DNA of 64,000 nucleotides from JADGRF01 sp035274465 (GCA_035274465.1 DATEOF010000142.1:6134-70133); one strand, 5' to 3'; counted from the first letter of the stretch, positions 16,387-25,491 are shown. Notes: generated by a model not told the origin, from the sequence alone. Numbers and translations: made by a program.

Positions 16387-18545
16387 CGCGTGCAAGCGCG
16401 GTTCTGCGTGCCCCAGCACAACCGCAGCTCGCTCGTGTCGACACCGGCCGCCTGCAGCACCGCGTCCGGATCTTCGTGGAACGGGCTGCCGCCGAAGTTG
16501 ATCTCCATGTCCCACTGGGCGCCCGTGTTCGTGGGGTTGCCGTAGAGCATCGGATAGACCGGTACGGTCGCGTCGCGCAGCTGCAGCGTGTCTGCGAGCT
16601 TGCCGTTCAAGATGACGTAGACCGTGGGGTAGCTCGCGCGATAATCGACTGCCAGGCCGTAGTAACTCACGTCAGGCAGCGTCTCGGTCGTCATGATGAT
16701 CAGGTTTTGATAGATGCCCGGACCCACCGTGTTGACCGAGCACGAAGGTGGGGTGACGTTGAAGTGATAGGGGTCGAGTGAGACGTTGCCGATCACCAGG
16801 CCGACTGCCTGGTTGGCTTCGCCGATCAAGCGATGACCTTCGAAGTACCAGAAGCCTCCGTACAGGCCCTGGTTGGCCCGAATGCCGTACTTGTCCGGCT
16901 CGGTCCAGTGCGTTCGCAAGCCGTCGCTCGAGACCACGATGCCGCTGCCCGAGAGGTCGGCTTCGGCCTGGAGGTGTACGTCCTGGAACTGCGGCAGCGA
17001 GCCGCGGACGTCGATCACGACCTGCGCCGTCGCTTGCTTGCCACCCGCGTCGCTGACGCTGAGTTGAATGGTGTGATGGCCGATGGCCTTCGGCGTGATG
17101 CTGAATGAGCTGCCGGACGCTTGCTGACGTTCGGGGCCGGAGCCGGTCGCCAGATCGGCCCATTGAATGCGATCGGTCAGCGAGCCCGACTCGGCGTCTT
17201 CCGCGCTGGCCGTCAGCGTCAGGCTTTGACCGAGGTCGATCGAGGTCGACGATGGAGGTTGCAAGGCAATCGTCGGCGGTTGATTCCAGGCGCCGGCGTG
17301 ACTCGCGACCCAACCGAGCACCAGCGCTCCCGCGACTTCGGGCATGCCCGCGTTCTGCAGGGCCGTGCGCGGATCGAACTCGAACGGGCGGTTGACGATG
17401 TCGTTGCCCGGGTTGATTCGGACCTGCACTCCGGGCATGCGGCGCATGCCGGTCAGCTGGATGAACAGCGGCTGCGTGACGCTGGACAAGGTCTCCGAGC
17501 GCAGCAGGCCCCCGGCGTTCAATGCGTGCACGACCGGATTGGTGCCGCGGTAGTCGACCACGAAGCCGTAGTGCCCGGAGTTGGGTTGGAACTCGATCCA
17601 GTCGTCGCCCTGGATGAAGTGGCCGCTCGTGTCCAGGCCGAAGCCGTCGGCGCTCGAACCAGGCGCACGCTCGCGTGCAGCGGCCGCTGTGGCCACGCCG
17701 ATCTGCAGGCCGTCGAACTCACCGAGTGCAGCCGCCTCGAAGTAAAACACGCCCGATCCGGCCTGCAGCGCGCGCGTCGAGCGCACGCCGAAGGTGTCCA
17801 GGCCCAACCACTCCGCAGACAACCGATCGGCGCCCAGCACGATGCCTTCGCCGCGATCGGTGTCGCTGAGAAACGTGAGCGAGGCAGGGTCGACGGGCGC
17901 ACCTCCACTTCCCGCGCCCGAACCTGCACCGCCGTTGCCTGCTTCGGCGCCACCGTTGCCAGCGCCTGCACCAGCGCCACCGTTGCCAGCACCGCCCGCG
18001 CCTGCACCAGCGCCACCGTTGCCAGCACCACCCGCGCCTGCGCCAGCGCCACTGTTGCCAGCACCGCCCGCGCCTGCACCAGCGCCACCGTTGCCAGCGC
18101 CGCCTGCGCCTGCACCGCCGCTCCCAGCTGGCGCGTTCCTGCCTGCACCACCGTGACCCGCCTCGCCGCCGCCGTTGCTCGCCGCCCCGGCTTCTCCAGC
18201 TCCGCCGCCATCAGCTGCAGCCCCGGCCGCGCCTGGGTCCTTCCCACCCGAACCATCCCTTCCACTCGCGCCGCCATCAGCGCCGCCGCCACCACCAGCC
18301 CCAGCCTCGCAGCCATCAGCTGCAGCCTCGCAGCGCTCGCCCGCGCCGCCGGATTTCCCTGCGCGCCCCGCATCACCACCCGAGCCGCCGCTGTCTCCCG
18401 CATGGCCGGCGCTCGTGACATCCGTGTCACGCGAGCGCCGAGGACCCTGTCCGCAGGCGCTGAGCGAGACGACGCTGCCGAGCGCAATCAAAAGGCAAGT
18501 CGGGCACTTGAGAAGGGTCGTTTGTATTCCTGTCAGCCGTGTCAT
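16383..18545 (-). CDS. Gly/Ala-rich surface lipoprotein with two SPRY-like domains flanking an Ig-like domain
   Basis: A 720-residue predicted lipoprotein. The signal peptide ends in a lipobox VSLSAC-G near residue 31. Residues 32-220 are a low-complexity Gly/Ala/Asn linker containing a tandem 12-residue unit (GAGAGGAGNGGA). Next comes a domain with GVRSTRALQAGSGVFYFEAA and DGLQIGVATAAA, then an Ig/PKD-like module (PPTIALQPP ... HHTIQLSVSDAGG), then a second domain with YGIRANQGLYGGFWYFEG and VGLVIGNVS. Both outer domains resemble B30.2/SPRY sheets (V-R-x-x-x-x-x-x-G-x-x-Y-F-E), which are rare in bacteria; this assignment is by eye. I start at 18545, not further upstream, because the lipobox fits. 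Likely exported and outer-membrane anchored. Confidence 0.68.
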   Translation of the reverse strand: MTRLTGIQTTLLKCPTCLLIALGSVVSLSACGQGPRRSRDTDVTSAGHAGDSGGSGGDAGRAGKSGGAGERCEAAADGCEAGAGGGGGADGGASGRDGSGGKDPGAAGAAADGGGAGEAGAASNGGGEAGHGGAGRNAPAGSGGAGAGGAGNGGAGAGAGGAGNSGAGAGAGGAGNGGAGAGAGGAGNGGAGAGAGNGGAEAGNGGAGSGAGSGGAPVDPASLTFLSDTDRGEGIVLGADRLSAEWLGLDTFGVRSTRALQAGSGVFYFEAAALGEFDGLQIGVATAAAARERAPGSSADGFGLDTSGHFIQGDDWIEFQPNSGHYGFVVDYRGTNPVVHALNAGGLLRSETLSSVTQPLFIQLTGMRRMPGVQVRINPGNDIVNRPFEFDPRTALQNAGMPEVAGALVLGWVASHAGAWNQPPTIALQPPSSTSIDLGQSLTLTASAEDAESGSLTDRIQWADLATGSGPERQQASGSSFSITPKAIGHHTIQLSVSDAGGKQATAQVVIDVRGSLPQFQDVHLQAEADLSGSGIVVSSDGLRTHWTEPDKYGIRANQGLYGGFWYFEGHRLIGEANQAVGLVIGNVSLDPYHFNVTPPSCSVNTVGPGIYQNLIIMTTETLPDVSYYGLAVDYRASYPTVYVILNGKLADTLQLRDATVPVYPMLYGNPTNTGAQWDMEINFGGSPFHEDPDAVLQAAGVDTSELRLCWGTQNRACTR
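17949..18120 (-). repeat. 36-bp coding tandem repeat (Gly-rich linker)
   Basis: About four and a half units of a 36-bp sequence beginning GCCACCGTTGCCAGC on the plus strand occur back to back, with one shortened 27-bp unit at the left end. The units differ by one to three substitutions and have no spacers. On the minus strand they encode the 12-residue Gly/Ala/Asn unit of the lipoprotein linker. The near-identity at DNA level suggests recent slippage expansion. Confidence 0.85.
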
Positions 18546-18632
18546 CGAGTCCGTGTCCCTACCGGGTTCCGCATCGTAGCGGCATTGAACGCGCTCGCCA
18601 CCGCCGAAGCTGCACGCCGGCGTCGATTGATT

Positions 18633-18661
18633 TTGACTTTGATTTTCAATTTCTGTAAGCG
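18633..18661 (+). promoter_or_regulatory. Candidate sigma-70-type promoter for the delta-60 lipoprotein
   Basis: TTGACT (18633-18638) and TAAGCG (18656-18661) are spaced by 17 bp in an AT-rich patch that stands out from its surroundings. A GGAGG ribosome site at 18676-18680 and ATG at 18688 follow, giving an expected leader of about 20 nt. The -35 is good; the -10 is a poor match. Confidence 0.4.
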
Positions 18662-18687
18662 GCAAGGGTTCAGTTGGAGGATGCAAA

Positions 18688-20403
18688 ATGCAGCGGCAGA
18701 CTTGGTTGGCGTGTGTATCTGCGGTGATGTTGGCCTTGCCGGCGTGTGGCGGCGACGATGACGCCGAGCCCGGCGACGGCGGCGCGGACAGCGGCGACTC
18801 GCATAGCGGTGGCAAAGGCGGCGCGAGCGGCAAGGCCGGCGCGGGCGGTGCCGGAGGCAAAGGCGGCGCCGGAGGCAAAGGCGGCGCGGGCGGTGCGAGC
18901 GGCAAAGGTGGCGCCGGCGGCAACGCGGGCAGCGGCAACGAGGATGACGCTGGCAGCAGCAAGCCCAAGTATCAGGCGATCAAGCAGGTTTCCGATCACG
19001 TCATCACGTCGATCAACGATCTGCGCGGCCTGACCTTCGCCAAGAACGGCAAGATCTACGCGTCAGGGCACACCGACGCCGATGCGGCCAACCGCAAGCT
19101 CGTGCTCGCGCGCTTCGAGGCTGACGGTTCGCCGGACATGAGCTTCGACGGCGACGGCATCGTCGTGTACGACGTGGCACCCGGCGACGAGCAATCGCTG
19201 GGTCTGGTCGAGCTGGCGAACGGCGACCTCGTCGTGCAAGCCAACGTCTCGGACGGCAAGGGCGGCGCGGCGATCCCGGACAAGGCTGGCGGTGCGGATG
19301 GCGCGCGTACGAATGGCGTGAACGTCTGGTTGCTGCGCTTCGACAGCAACGGCCAGCTCGTCAGCAGCTTCGGCAACGGCGGCAAGGCGCTCGTGACGTT
19401 CGGCTGGACGGACGCCGATGACGCGTCGTGGCCCGCCCCGACGTACGACTCGAGCCTGGCAGAGAACATGCGCTACTCCACCTCGGGCTTCCCGTCCGAT
19501 CAGGCGTGGGGCGTGGTGCTCGATAGCTCGGGTGGCGAAGAAAAGCTCGTGGTGTCGGGCTACGGCCCGGCCAAGAAGGCGAGCATGGATCAGCGCTACG
19601 ACAACGACCGCTACGTCGCGCGCCTGCTCGCGAGCACCGGCGCGCCTGATCCGGCCTGGAACAACGGCAGCGCCTACACGGTCAACACGCTCGGCACGTT
19701 CTCGGACGGCGGACGCCGCGCGATCGTGGAGAAAGACGGCACCGTGATCAGCGCCGGCTACACCAACTTCGGCGCCGGTCTCGGCAATCACGTGGTGCTG
19801 CTGCGCATCGAGCCCGACGGCACGCCGGATCCGGCCTTCGGCTTCGGCATCGCGCTGCCCGGCGCCACCCGCTTCAACCCGTTCGTCGACGACGGTGGCG
19901 TGGCCGAGTGCTACGCCGTGGGCCGCCAGTCCAAGGGCCGTTACGTCACCACCGGCTACGGCCGCGCGACGGCCATGGGAGGCAAGTCCCGCTACGGCTA
20001 CCTCACCACGGACCAGGTGGATCTCGTGTCCTTCGCGGTGAAGCCGGACGGAACCGGCGTGGACACGACCTGGGGCAACCAGGGCACGCAGGCGATTCAG
20101 AGCGAAGAGCGCAACCTCGGTGGCACCGAGGATCGCGGGCGCGACTTGATCGTGCTGCCCGACGATCGCGTGGTGCATGCCGGCCGCTTCGGCGTCCATC
20201 CCTCCGTATTCGTGACGACGCCCGAAGGCGCGCTGGACAAGGATCAGTCGGACGACGGCATCTTCACCTACGACCCATTCCCCACCATGCCCTCGCACTT
20301 CTTCGCCATCGCGTTGTCGCAGGACAAGCGTCGCATCGCGGCGGGCACCAGCTCGCACGCGAACGGTGCGCTACTGGTGGTGCTCGAGGTCGCGAAAGAC
20401 TGA
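18688..20403 (+). CDS. Lipoprotein with Gly-rich linker and delta-60 repeats
   Basis: A 571-residue predicted lipoprotein. GGAGG precedes the ATG at 18688 by 7 nt. The signal peptide ends in the lipobox LALPAC-G near residue 20, followed by a Gly/Lys/Ala-rich linker to about residue 90. The rest carries five or so copies of the delta-60 pattern (L-x-R-F-x-x-[DN]-G-x-x-D-x-x-F): LARFEADGSPDMSFDGDGI, LLRFDSNGQLVSSFGNGG, LASTGAPDPAWNNG, LRIEPDGTPDPAFGFG and FAVKPDGTGVDTTWGNQG. Delta-60 repeats probably build a beta-propeller. It is divergent from the SPRY-like lipoprotein with a 142-bp shared upstream region. Function unknown; surface display is likely. Confidence 0.82.
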   Translation: MQRQTWLACVSAVMLALPACGGDDDAEPGDGGADSGDSHSGGKGGASGKAGAGGAGGKGGAGGKGGAGGASGKGGAGGNAGSGNEDDAGSSKPKYQAIKQVSDHVITSINDLRGLTFAKNGKIYASGHTDADAANRKLVLARFEADGSPDMSFDGDGIVVYDVAPGDEQSLGLVELANGDLVVQANVSDGKGGAAIPDKAGGADGARTNGVNVWLLRFDSNGQLVSSFGNGGKALVTFGWTDADDASWPAPTYDSSLAENMRYSTSGFPSDQAWGVVLDSSGGEEKLVVSGYGPAKKASMDQRYDNDRYVARLLASTGAPDPAWNNGSAYTVNTLGTFSDGGRRAIVEKDGTVISAGYTNFGAGLGNHVVLLRIEPDGTPDPAFGFGIALPGATRFNPFVDDGGVAECYAVGRQSKGRYVTTGYGRATAMGGKSRYGYLTTDQVDLVSFAVKPDGTGVDTTWGNQGTQAIQSEERNLGGTEDRGRDLIVLPDDRVVHAGRFGVHPSVFVTTPEGALDKDQSDDGIFTYDPFPTMPSHFFAIALSQDKRRIAAGTSSHANGALLVVLEVAKD

Positions 20404-20419
20404 ACGGCTCCTCCATTTG

Positions 20420-20456
20420 CGTGCCCGCGCCGCGCTGTACGTGCGGCGCGGGCACG
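20420..20456 (+). terminator. Strong GC hairpin after the delta-60 gene
   Basis: A perfect 14-bp stem: GTGCCCGCGCCGC (20421-20433) pairs with GCGGCGCGGGCAC (20443-20455), plus one outer C-G pair, around a 9-nt loop. It begins 17 nt after the stop at 20403 and ends 23 nt before the imelysin ATG at 20480. There is no real U-tract, so termination may be partial and the imelysin operon could depend on read-through. Confidence 0.6.
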
Positions 20457-20479
20457 TTGCGTGTGGGCGCGAGGCAGCT

Positions 20480-21778
20480 ATGCACAGATCGAGGGCAGCA
20501 GGGCTTTTGTTGGCGGTGAGCGCCGCCGCGTGCGGCACGGCCACACCCAAGGAACACTTCGCTCAGGCGCGCCAGCCGACGGCAGCTCACGGCGGCACGA
20601 CCGCGCCGGCGCGGGATGCGGGATCGCGCGATGCGGCCGCTCCGGCCGAGCTGCCCGACGCTTCGAGCGCGGCGTTCGAAGCCTGCGGCGAGCCGCCGGT
20701 TACCGACGGCGAGTTCAGCCGCGAACGCTTGCGTTCGGCCAGCGCCGAGTGCGCGATCCATCGCTACTGCGTGTTCCGCTCGGCCGCCCGCGCGCTCGAG
20801 ACGGCAGTGAGTGACTACGCGGACGATCCGGCAGAGTCCAAGCTCGCCGCAGCGCGCGCCGCCTGGTCGACTGCGATGGACGTCTGGTCGCAGGCCGAGT
20901 TGTTTCAGTTCGGCCCGGCTGCCAGCGCGGCCGAGAGCGCAGGCAAGGATATGTTCCAGGGCAAGGGCCTGCGCGACAAGATCTACGCCTGGCCCGCGGC
21001 GTCGCGCTGTCGCGTCGAGGAGCAGATCGAGGCTCAACCGCGCACCTTCGACTCGGTGCTGATCTCAGGCCGCGGCCTGTTCGCGCTCGAGTACGCGCTG
21101 TTCTTTACGGGCGACGACAGCGGCTGCGTGTCGGGCAGCCAGAGCGCCAAGGCCTGGCTCGAGCTCGACTCGACCGAGCGCGACGAGCGCAAACGCAGCT
21201 ACGCGCGCAGCGTGGCCGTCGACGTGCGCAAACAGGCCGAGACCTTGCACGACGCATGGAGCCCCGACGCCGGCAACTTCAAACAAACCTTCGTCAGTGC
21301 CAGCGGCTACCCCGACGAGCAGACCGCGCTCAACGTGCTCGCCTGGGCGCTGGTATACATCGAGAAGGAAGTCAAAGACTGGAAGCTCGGCATCCCGGCC
21401 GGCGTCACCGCCAGCTCTCCCGTCAGCGGACCGGAGAGCCCGTTCGCCCACCAGGGCACCGCCGCGATCAAGGGCAACCTGCGCGGCTTCCGCTCGCTCT
21501 TCGAGGGCTGTGGCAGCGGCGGACAGGGCCTGGGCTTCGACGACTGGCTACGCAGCGCAGGCCACTCCGAGCTCAGCGACGAGCTCCTCGCAGCCCTGAG
21601 CGGCGCCGAGAAAGGCCTCGACCAGCTCGGCCCCCTTCATACTGCTTCACCCGCGCAGATCCAGGCCGCCTACCAGGCGCTGCGCAAGCTCACCGACCTA
21701 CTCAAGGGCGATCTGTTCGGCGCCGGCAGCCCCCTCAACCTGAAGCTGCCGTCGAGCGTGGAAGGGGACACCGACTAA
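20480..21778 (+). CDS. Imelysin-family (M75) lipoprotein, probable metal-uptake component
   Basis: A 432-residue predicted lipoprotein; the signal peptide ends at SAAAC-G near residue 18. The body is the helical imelysin/IrpA fold, with RAAWSTAMDVWSQAELFQFGPA and a later NVLAWALVYIEKEVKDWKLGIPAG. The family's GxHxxE metal motif reads GLFALE here (around residue 200, in SGRGLFALEYALFF), with Phe in place of His. Family members are periplasmic or surface proteins linked to iron acquisition. The HTTM gene starts directly after this stop codon and a TonB-dependent receptor follows, so a role in metal or metal-chelate uptake is well supported by context. No Fur box was recognised. Confidence 0.82.
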   Translation: MHRSRAAGLLLAVSAAACGTATPKEHFAQARQPTAAHGGTTAPARDAGSRDAAAPAELPDASSAAFEACGEPPVTDGEFSRERLRSASAECAIHRYCVFRSAARALETAVSDYADDPAESKLAAARAAWSTAMDVWSQAELFQFGPAASAAESAGKDMFQGKGLRDKIYAWPAASRCRVEEQIEAQPRTFDSVLISGRGLFALEYALFFTGDDSGCVSGSQSAKAWLELDSTERDERKRSYARSVAVDVRKQAETLHDAWSPDAGNFKQTFVSASGYPDEQTALNVLAWALVYIEKEVKDWKLGIPAGVTASSPVSGPESPFAHQGTAAIKGNLRGFRSLFEGCGSGGQGLGFDDWLRSAGHSELSDELLAALSGAEKGLDQLGPLHTASPAQIQAAYQALRKLTDLLKGDLFGAGSPLNLKLPSSVEGDTD

Positions 21779-23143
21779 GTGTCAGGCCTCTGGACGCGCG
21801 CGCGGAACGCCTTGCAGGAGCCGGTCGATGGCACCTGGCTGGCTGCGTTGCGCATCCTGCTCGGCGTCGTGCTCGGCGTCTCGATGCTGCGTTTCCTCGC
21901 CTACGGCTGGATCGATCGCTTCTTCGTCCAGCCGCACTTCCACTTCAAGTACTGGGGCTTCGAGTGGGTCGAGCCGCTACCCGGCCCGTACATGCATGCG
22001 CTGTTCTGGCTCCTCGCCGCCCTCAGCTTCGCGAGCGCGCTCGGCCTGTTCTACCGCTTCAGCGCGATCGCGTTCGCGCTCGGCCTCACCTACGTCCAGC
22101 TGATCGACGTCACCACCTACCTGAACCACTACTACCTGGCCGCGCTGCTGGCCTGGCTCCTGGCGTTCTCGCCTGCAGCGCGCTGCTGGTCGCTCGACGC
22201 CTGGCGGCGCGGCCCCGCAGCTGACGGCGGCAGCCAGGTAGCGGCGGGAGCGCTGTACCTGTTCCGCATCCAGGTCGGCATGGTCTACATCTTCGCGGGC
22301 CTGGCCAAGCTCCAGAGCGACTGGCTCCTCCACGCTCAACCGCTGCGCATCTGGCTGGGCGCCCGCGCCGATCTACCGCTGATCGGCCCCACGTTCAGCT
22401 GGCCCTGGGTCCCGCTCGCGATGAGCTGGGCAGGCTTCCTGTTCGACACCACGATCGTGGGCTGGCTGGCCTGGCGTCGCAGCCGCCCCTACGCCTACGC
22501 AATCCTGCTCGCCTTCCACGCGCTGACCCGCCTGCTGTTCCCGATCGGCATGTTCCCGCTGATCATGAGCTGCGCAGCCCTGGTCTTCTTCAACCCCGAC
22601 TGGCCCCGCAAGCTCCTGCGACTCTCGAAACCGTGCCCGAGCCCGTGCCCGTGTCCGGCTGTTTCTCCCCTCGCGATCGCCCTGGGCACAACCTATTGCG
22701 CGATCCAACTCCTCGTCCCCCTGCGCTCGTTCGCCTACGACGGCAACGTCCTCTGGCACGAGCAAGGCATGCGTTTCTCCTTCCGCGTGATGCTGCGCGC
22801 GAAGGGCGGCCACACCACGTTCGTCGTCCACGACCGGGCCAGCGGCCGCACCTTCCACGTGAGCCCGCGCGAATACCTGACTGATCTCCAGGAGAGCGAG
22901 ATGTCAGGCCAACCGGACATGATCTTGCAGCTCGCCAAGCACATTCGGCGAGACTTCGAGGCGCGCGGCCTGGGACCCGTCGAGGTGCGAGCGGACGCGC
23001 GCGCTGCGCTCAATGGTCGGCTCAGCACTGCGCTGGTCGATCCGACAGTCGACTTGAGCTTACTGGCCGATGGCTTTTTGCAAGCCCCGTGGATCACGCA
23101 GGCGCCCAGCGCGCCCCCACCCCATACCCGGCCGGTGCGTTGA
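21779..23143 (+). CDS. HTTM (vitamin K-dependent gamma-carboxylase-like) membrane protein
   Basis: A 454-residue protein starting at GTG 21779, immediately after the imelysin stop codon. It has about seven membrane helices. The HTTM hallmark region is YLFRIQVGMVYIFAGLAKLQSDWLLHAQPLRIWL near residues 160-195 (shown here as two adjacent blocks in the family), followed by a FLFDTTIVGWLAWRRSRPYAYA segment and FPIGMFPLIM. The soluble C-terminus includes HEQGMRFSFRVMLRAKGGHTTF. Homologues include vitamin K-dependent carboxylases, but bacterial HTTM proteins next to imelysin genes are of unknown activity. Redox or modification chemistry on the lipoprotein partner is speculation. Confidence 0.82.
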   Translation: MSGLWTRARNALQEPVDGTWLAALRILLGVVLGVSMLRFLAYGWIDRFFVQPHFHFKYWGFEWVEPLPGPYMHALFWLLAALSFASALGLFYRFSAIAFALGLTYVQLIDVTTYLNHYYLAALLAWLLAFSPAARCWSLDAWRRGPAADGGSQVAAGALYLFRIQVGMVYIFAGLAKLQSDWLLHAQPLRIWLGARADLPLIGPTFSWPWVPLAMSWAGFLFDTTIVGWLAWRRSRPYAYAILLAFHALTRLLFPIGMFPLIMSCAALVFFNPDWPRKLLRLSKPCPSPCPCPAVSPLAIALGTTYCAIQLLVPLRSFAYDGNVLWHEQGMRFSFRVMLRAKGGHTTFVVHDRASGRTFHVSPREYLTDLQESEMSGQPDMILQLAKHIRRDFEARGLGPVEVRADARAALNGRLSTALVDPTVDLSLLADGFLQAPWITQAPSAPPPHTRPVR

Positions 23144-23153
23144 GGAGTATTCG

Positions 23154-25418
23154 ATGGCAGTAGAAGTCTCGTGGTCGAGGCGCGCGCTCGGCTTGGTGTG
23201 TGGAGTGTTCGCAGCGGGCTACGCGCCGGCAGGTTCAGCGCAGGATGATGCGGATGCTGGCGTGGACGACGTCGTGCCGCTGGTGGCTGCGGAAAATGAC
23301 TCGCAGCCAGTGGCGGCGGTGAACGATCCAGTCGAGATCACCGTCGTCGGCACGCGTCTGGCCAAGACGGCAGGCGCGGCGCACGTGGTGCGGTCGGAGG
23401 ACCTGGAGCGCTTCGAGTACGACGATGCACACGCGGTCTTGCTGCAAGTGCCGGGCGTGTACGTGCGCCAGGAGGACGGCATCGGCTTGCGGCCGAACAT
23501 CGGCATCCGCGGCGGCAACCCCGACCGCAGCAAGAAGCTGACGTTGATGGAGGACAGCGTCCTGTTCGGTCCCGCGCCCTATTCGGCGCCGGCTGCCTAC
23601 TACTTCCCGCTCATGACGCGCATGACGCAGGTGCGGGTGGTCGACGGGCCCGCGGCCGTGGCGTACGGACCGCAGACGGTGGGCGGCGCCATCGACCTGG
23701 TGACGCGGCCGATCCCGGACGCACCCAGCGCGTCGCTGGACCTCGCCGGCGGATCATTCGGCTACCGCAAGGCACACGGCTACGCCGGCACGACGTCGGG
23801 CCCGTTCGGGATGTTGATCGAGGGCGTGCACCTGCACAACTCGGGCTTCAAGCAGCTGCCGGACGGCGCGGATACCGGCTCGACGCGCAACGAGTGGATG
23901 GTGAAGGCTTCGTACCTGGTGAACCCCGATGCCCCCGCGACGCACCTGTTGGGGCTGAAGCTGACCTACTCCGAAGAGACGTCGAACGAGACCTATCTCG
24001 GTCTGACGGACGACGACCTGCGCGCGAGCCCCGACCGGCGCTACGCGGCCAGCGCGCTCGATCAGATGAAGAACCATCGGACTTCGATCGTGGCCTCCTG
24101 GCTGTTCGAAGATCCGGGAGCGTCGTTGAAGCTGACCACCACGCTCTACCGGCACGACTACGCGCGTATCTGGCGCAAGCTGAACCAGTTTCGCGACGCG
24201 CAGCTCGCTCCGATCCTCGCCGACCCCGAGGACCCGCAGAACGCCGAGTTCCTGGCGGTGTTGCGCGGCGAGGCGGACAGCGCGAGCGATGCGACCACGC
24301 TGATGATCGGGCCGAATGACCGAACCTTCGTCAATCAGGGCGTACAGTCGGTGCTCGAGCTCGACGACGTCTCGACGGGGCCGCTCTCCCACCGCCTCGA
24401 GCTGGGTCTGCGGTTCCACAACGACTCGATCGACCGGCGGCACAGCCAGAACGCCTTCCTGATGGTCGACGGCGCGCTCGTGCCCAAGTCCGACGAGGCG
24501 ACGCAGGTCACCACCTCGAACGTGGCCGAGACCTATGCGCTCGCGGTGCACGCGCTCGACGCCATGGAGTGGGGCAACTTCACGCTGACGCCGGGCGTCC
24601 GCCTCGAAGTGTTCGCGTCGTCGCTGGACGACCGCCTGGCGGGCGAGAAGACCGACGCACTCGGCTTCGCGATCATGCCCGGCATCGGCGCCTTCTACTC
24701 ACTGCTGCGCGATCTCGGCGTGTTGGCCGGCGTGTATCGAGGCTTCAGCCCGCCGGCGCCGGGCGACGAAGATGCCAAGCCCGAGTACAGCGTCAACTAC
24801 GAAGCCGGTGTGCGTTACGCGCCGGGCCGCTCGCGCTTCGAGCTGATCGGCTTCCTCAACGACTACTCCAACCTCACCGACATCTGCACCTTCTCGAGCG
24901 GCTGCCTGACCGAGGATCTCGATCGCCAGTTCGACGCCGGCGAGGCGCTGATCTACGGCTTCGAGGCCTACGCCGGCCACCGCGTGGACCTGGGTCCGAT
25001 CGACCTGCCGCTGTCGGCGGCGTACACGTTCACACACGCCGAGTTCGGTAGCTCGTTCGAGTCGAGCGATCCGATCTACGGCATGGTCGAGAAGGGCGAC
25101 GAGCTGCCCTACGTCCCGCGTCATCAGCTGAGCGTGAGCGTCGGAGGCGAACACCGCTACGCCGCACTCAATGGTGCTTTCACCTACGTGGCCGCCATGC
25201 GCGAAGAGGCCGGCAGTGAGCCCCTCGAAGACACGGTGGCGACCGATGAGATGATCGTGTTTGACCTGACGGCCGAGGTCCGCCCGCTGCCAGGCCTGCG
25301 CATCTACGCCAACCTACGAAACATCGGCGACGCACGCGACATCGTCTCGCGCCGCCCCTACGGCGCTCGGCCCAACGCGCCGCGCTGGCTGCAGATCGGT
25401 GTGAAGGGCGAGCTGTAG
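23154..25418 (+). CDS. TonB-dependent outer-membrane receptor
   Basis: A 754-residue protein. ATG 23154 follows GAGGA, 10 nt after the HTTM stop. The signal peptide ends near APAGSAQ, residue 24. A TonB-box-like PVEITVVGTR stretch lies at about residue 58, followed by the plug domain (VLLQVPGVYVRQEDGIGLRPNIGIRGG ... RVVDGPAAVAYGPQTVGGAIDLVTRP) and a beta-barrel ending NLRNIGDARDIVSRRPYGARPNAPRWLQIGVKGEL (family terminal strand). There is no FecA-type N-terminal signalling domain. The order resembles FecA/iron-dicitrate-like receptors. Together with the imelysin and HTTM genes it should import a metal or chelate. Confidence 0.93.
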   Translation: MAVEVSWSRRALGLVCGVFAAGYAPAGSAQDDADAGVDDVVPLVAAENDSQPVAAVNDPVEITVVGTRLAKTAGAAHVVRSEDLERFEYDDAHAVLLQVPGVYVRQEDGIGLRPNIGIRGGNPDRSKKLTLMEDSVLFGPAPYSAPAAYYFPLMTRMTQVRVVDGPAAVAYGPQTVGGAIDLVTRPIPDAPSASLDLAGGSFGYRKAHGYAGTTSGPFGMLIEGVHLHNSGFKQLPDGADTGSTRNEWMVKASYLVNPDAPATHLLGLKLTYSEETSNETYLGLTDDDLRASPDRRYAASALDQMKNHRTSIVASWLFEDPGASLKLTTTLYRHDYARIWRKLNQFRDAQLAPILADPEDPQNAEFLAVLRGEADSASDATTLMIGPNDRTFVNQGVQSVLELDDVSTGPLSHRLELGLRFHNDSIDRRHSQNAFLMVDGALVPKSDEATQVTTSNVAETYALAVHALDAMEWGNFTLTPGVRLEVFASSLDDRLAGEKTDALGFAIMPGIGAFYSLLRDLGVLAGVYRGFSPPAPGDEDAKPEYSVNYEAGVRYAPGRSRFELIGFLNDYSNLTDICTFSSGCLTEDLDRQFDAGEALIYGFEAYAGHRVDLGPIDLPLSAAYTFTHAEFGSSFESSDPIYGMVEKGDELPYVPRHQLSVSVGGEHRYAALNGAFTYVAAMREEAGSEPLEDTVATDEMIVFDLTAEVRPLPGLRIYANLRNIGDARDIVSRRPYGARPNAPRWLQIGVKGEL

Positions 25419-25424
25419 CGACTA

Positions 25425-25439
25425 TATCGACTATCGATA
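25425..25439. promoter_or_regulatory. Palindromic operator-like site upstream of the nitrate reductase gene
   Basis: TATCGA (25425-25430) and TCGATA (25434-25439) form a perfect inverted repeat with a CTA spacer. It overlaps a TACAAT hexamer at 25438-25443 and is the only AT-rich patch in the 86-bp gap. It lies about 65 bp before the start codon, a position suited to an activator if transcription begins at the codon. The protein bound is unknown. Confidence 0.35.
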
Positions 25440-25491
25440 CAATTTACGGGCGCCTGCCTGTTTGGACACGCACAGGAAACCGAGTCTGCAC

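Noticed and set aside
17949..18120. Regularly spaced 36-bp repeats that could be taken for a CRISPR array
   Set aside because: Units are contiguous with no spacers, and they encode an in-frame 12-residue Gly-rich linker of a lipoprotein.
17794..18579. Long plus-strand open frames encoding Pro/Ala-rich proteins
   Set aside because: They are exact antisense shadows of the Gly/Ala-rich linker (GGC/GCC codons read backwards) with no start signal or domain.
18546..18968. An N-terminal extension of the SPRY-like lipoprotein rich in Pro/Leu/Ala
   Set aside because: It is antisense to the Gly-rich linker of the divergent gene, and the lipobox signal peptide fits the start at 18545.
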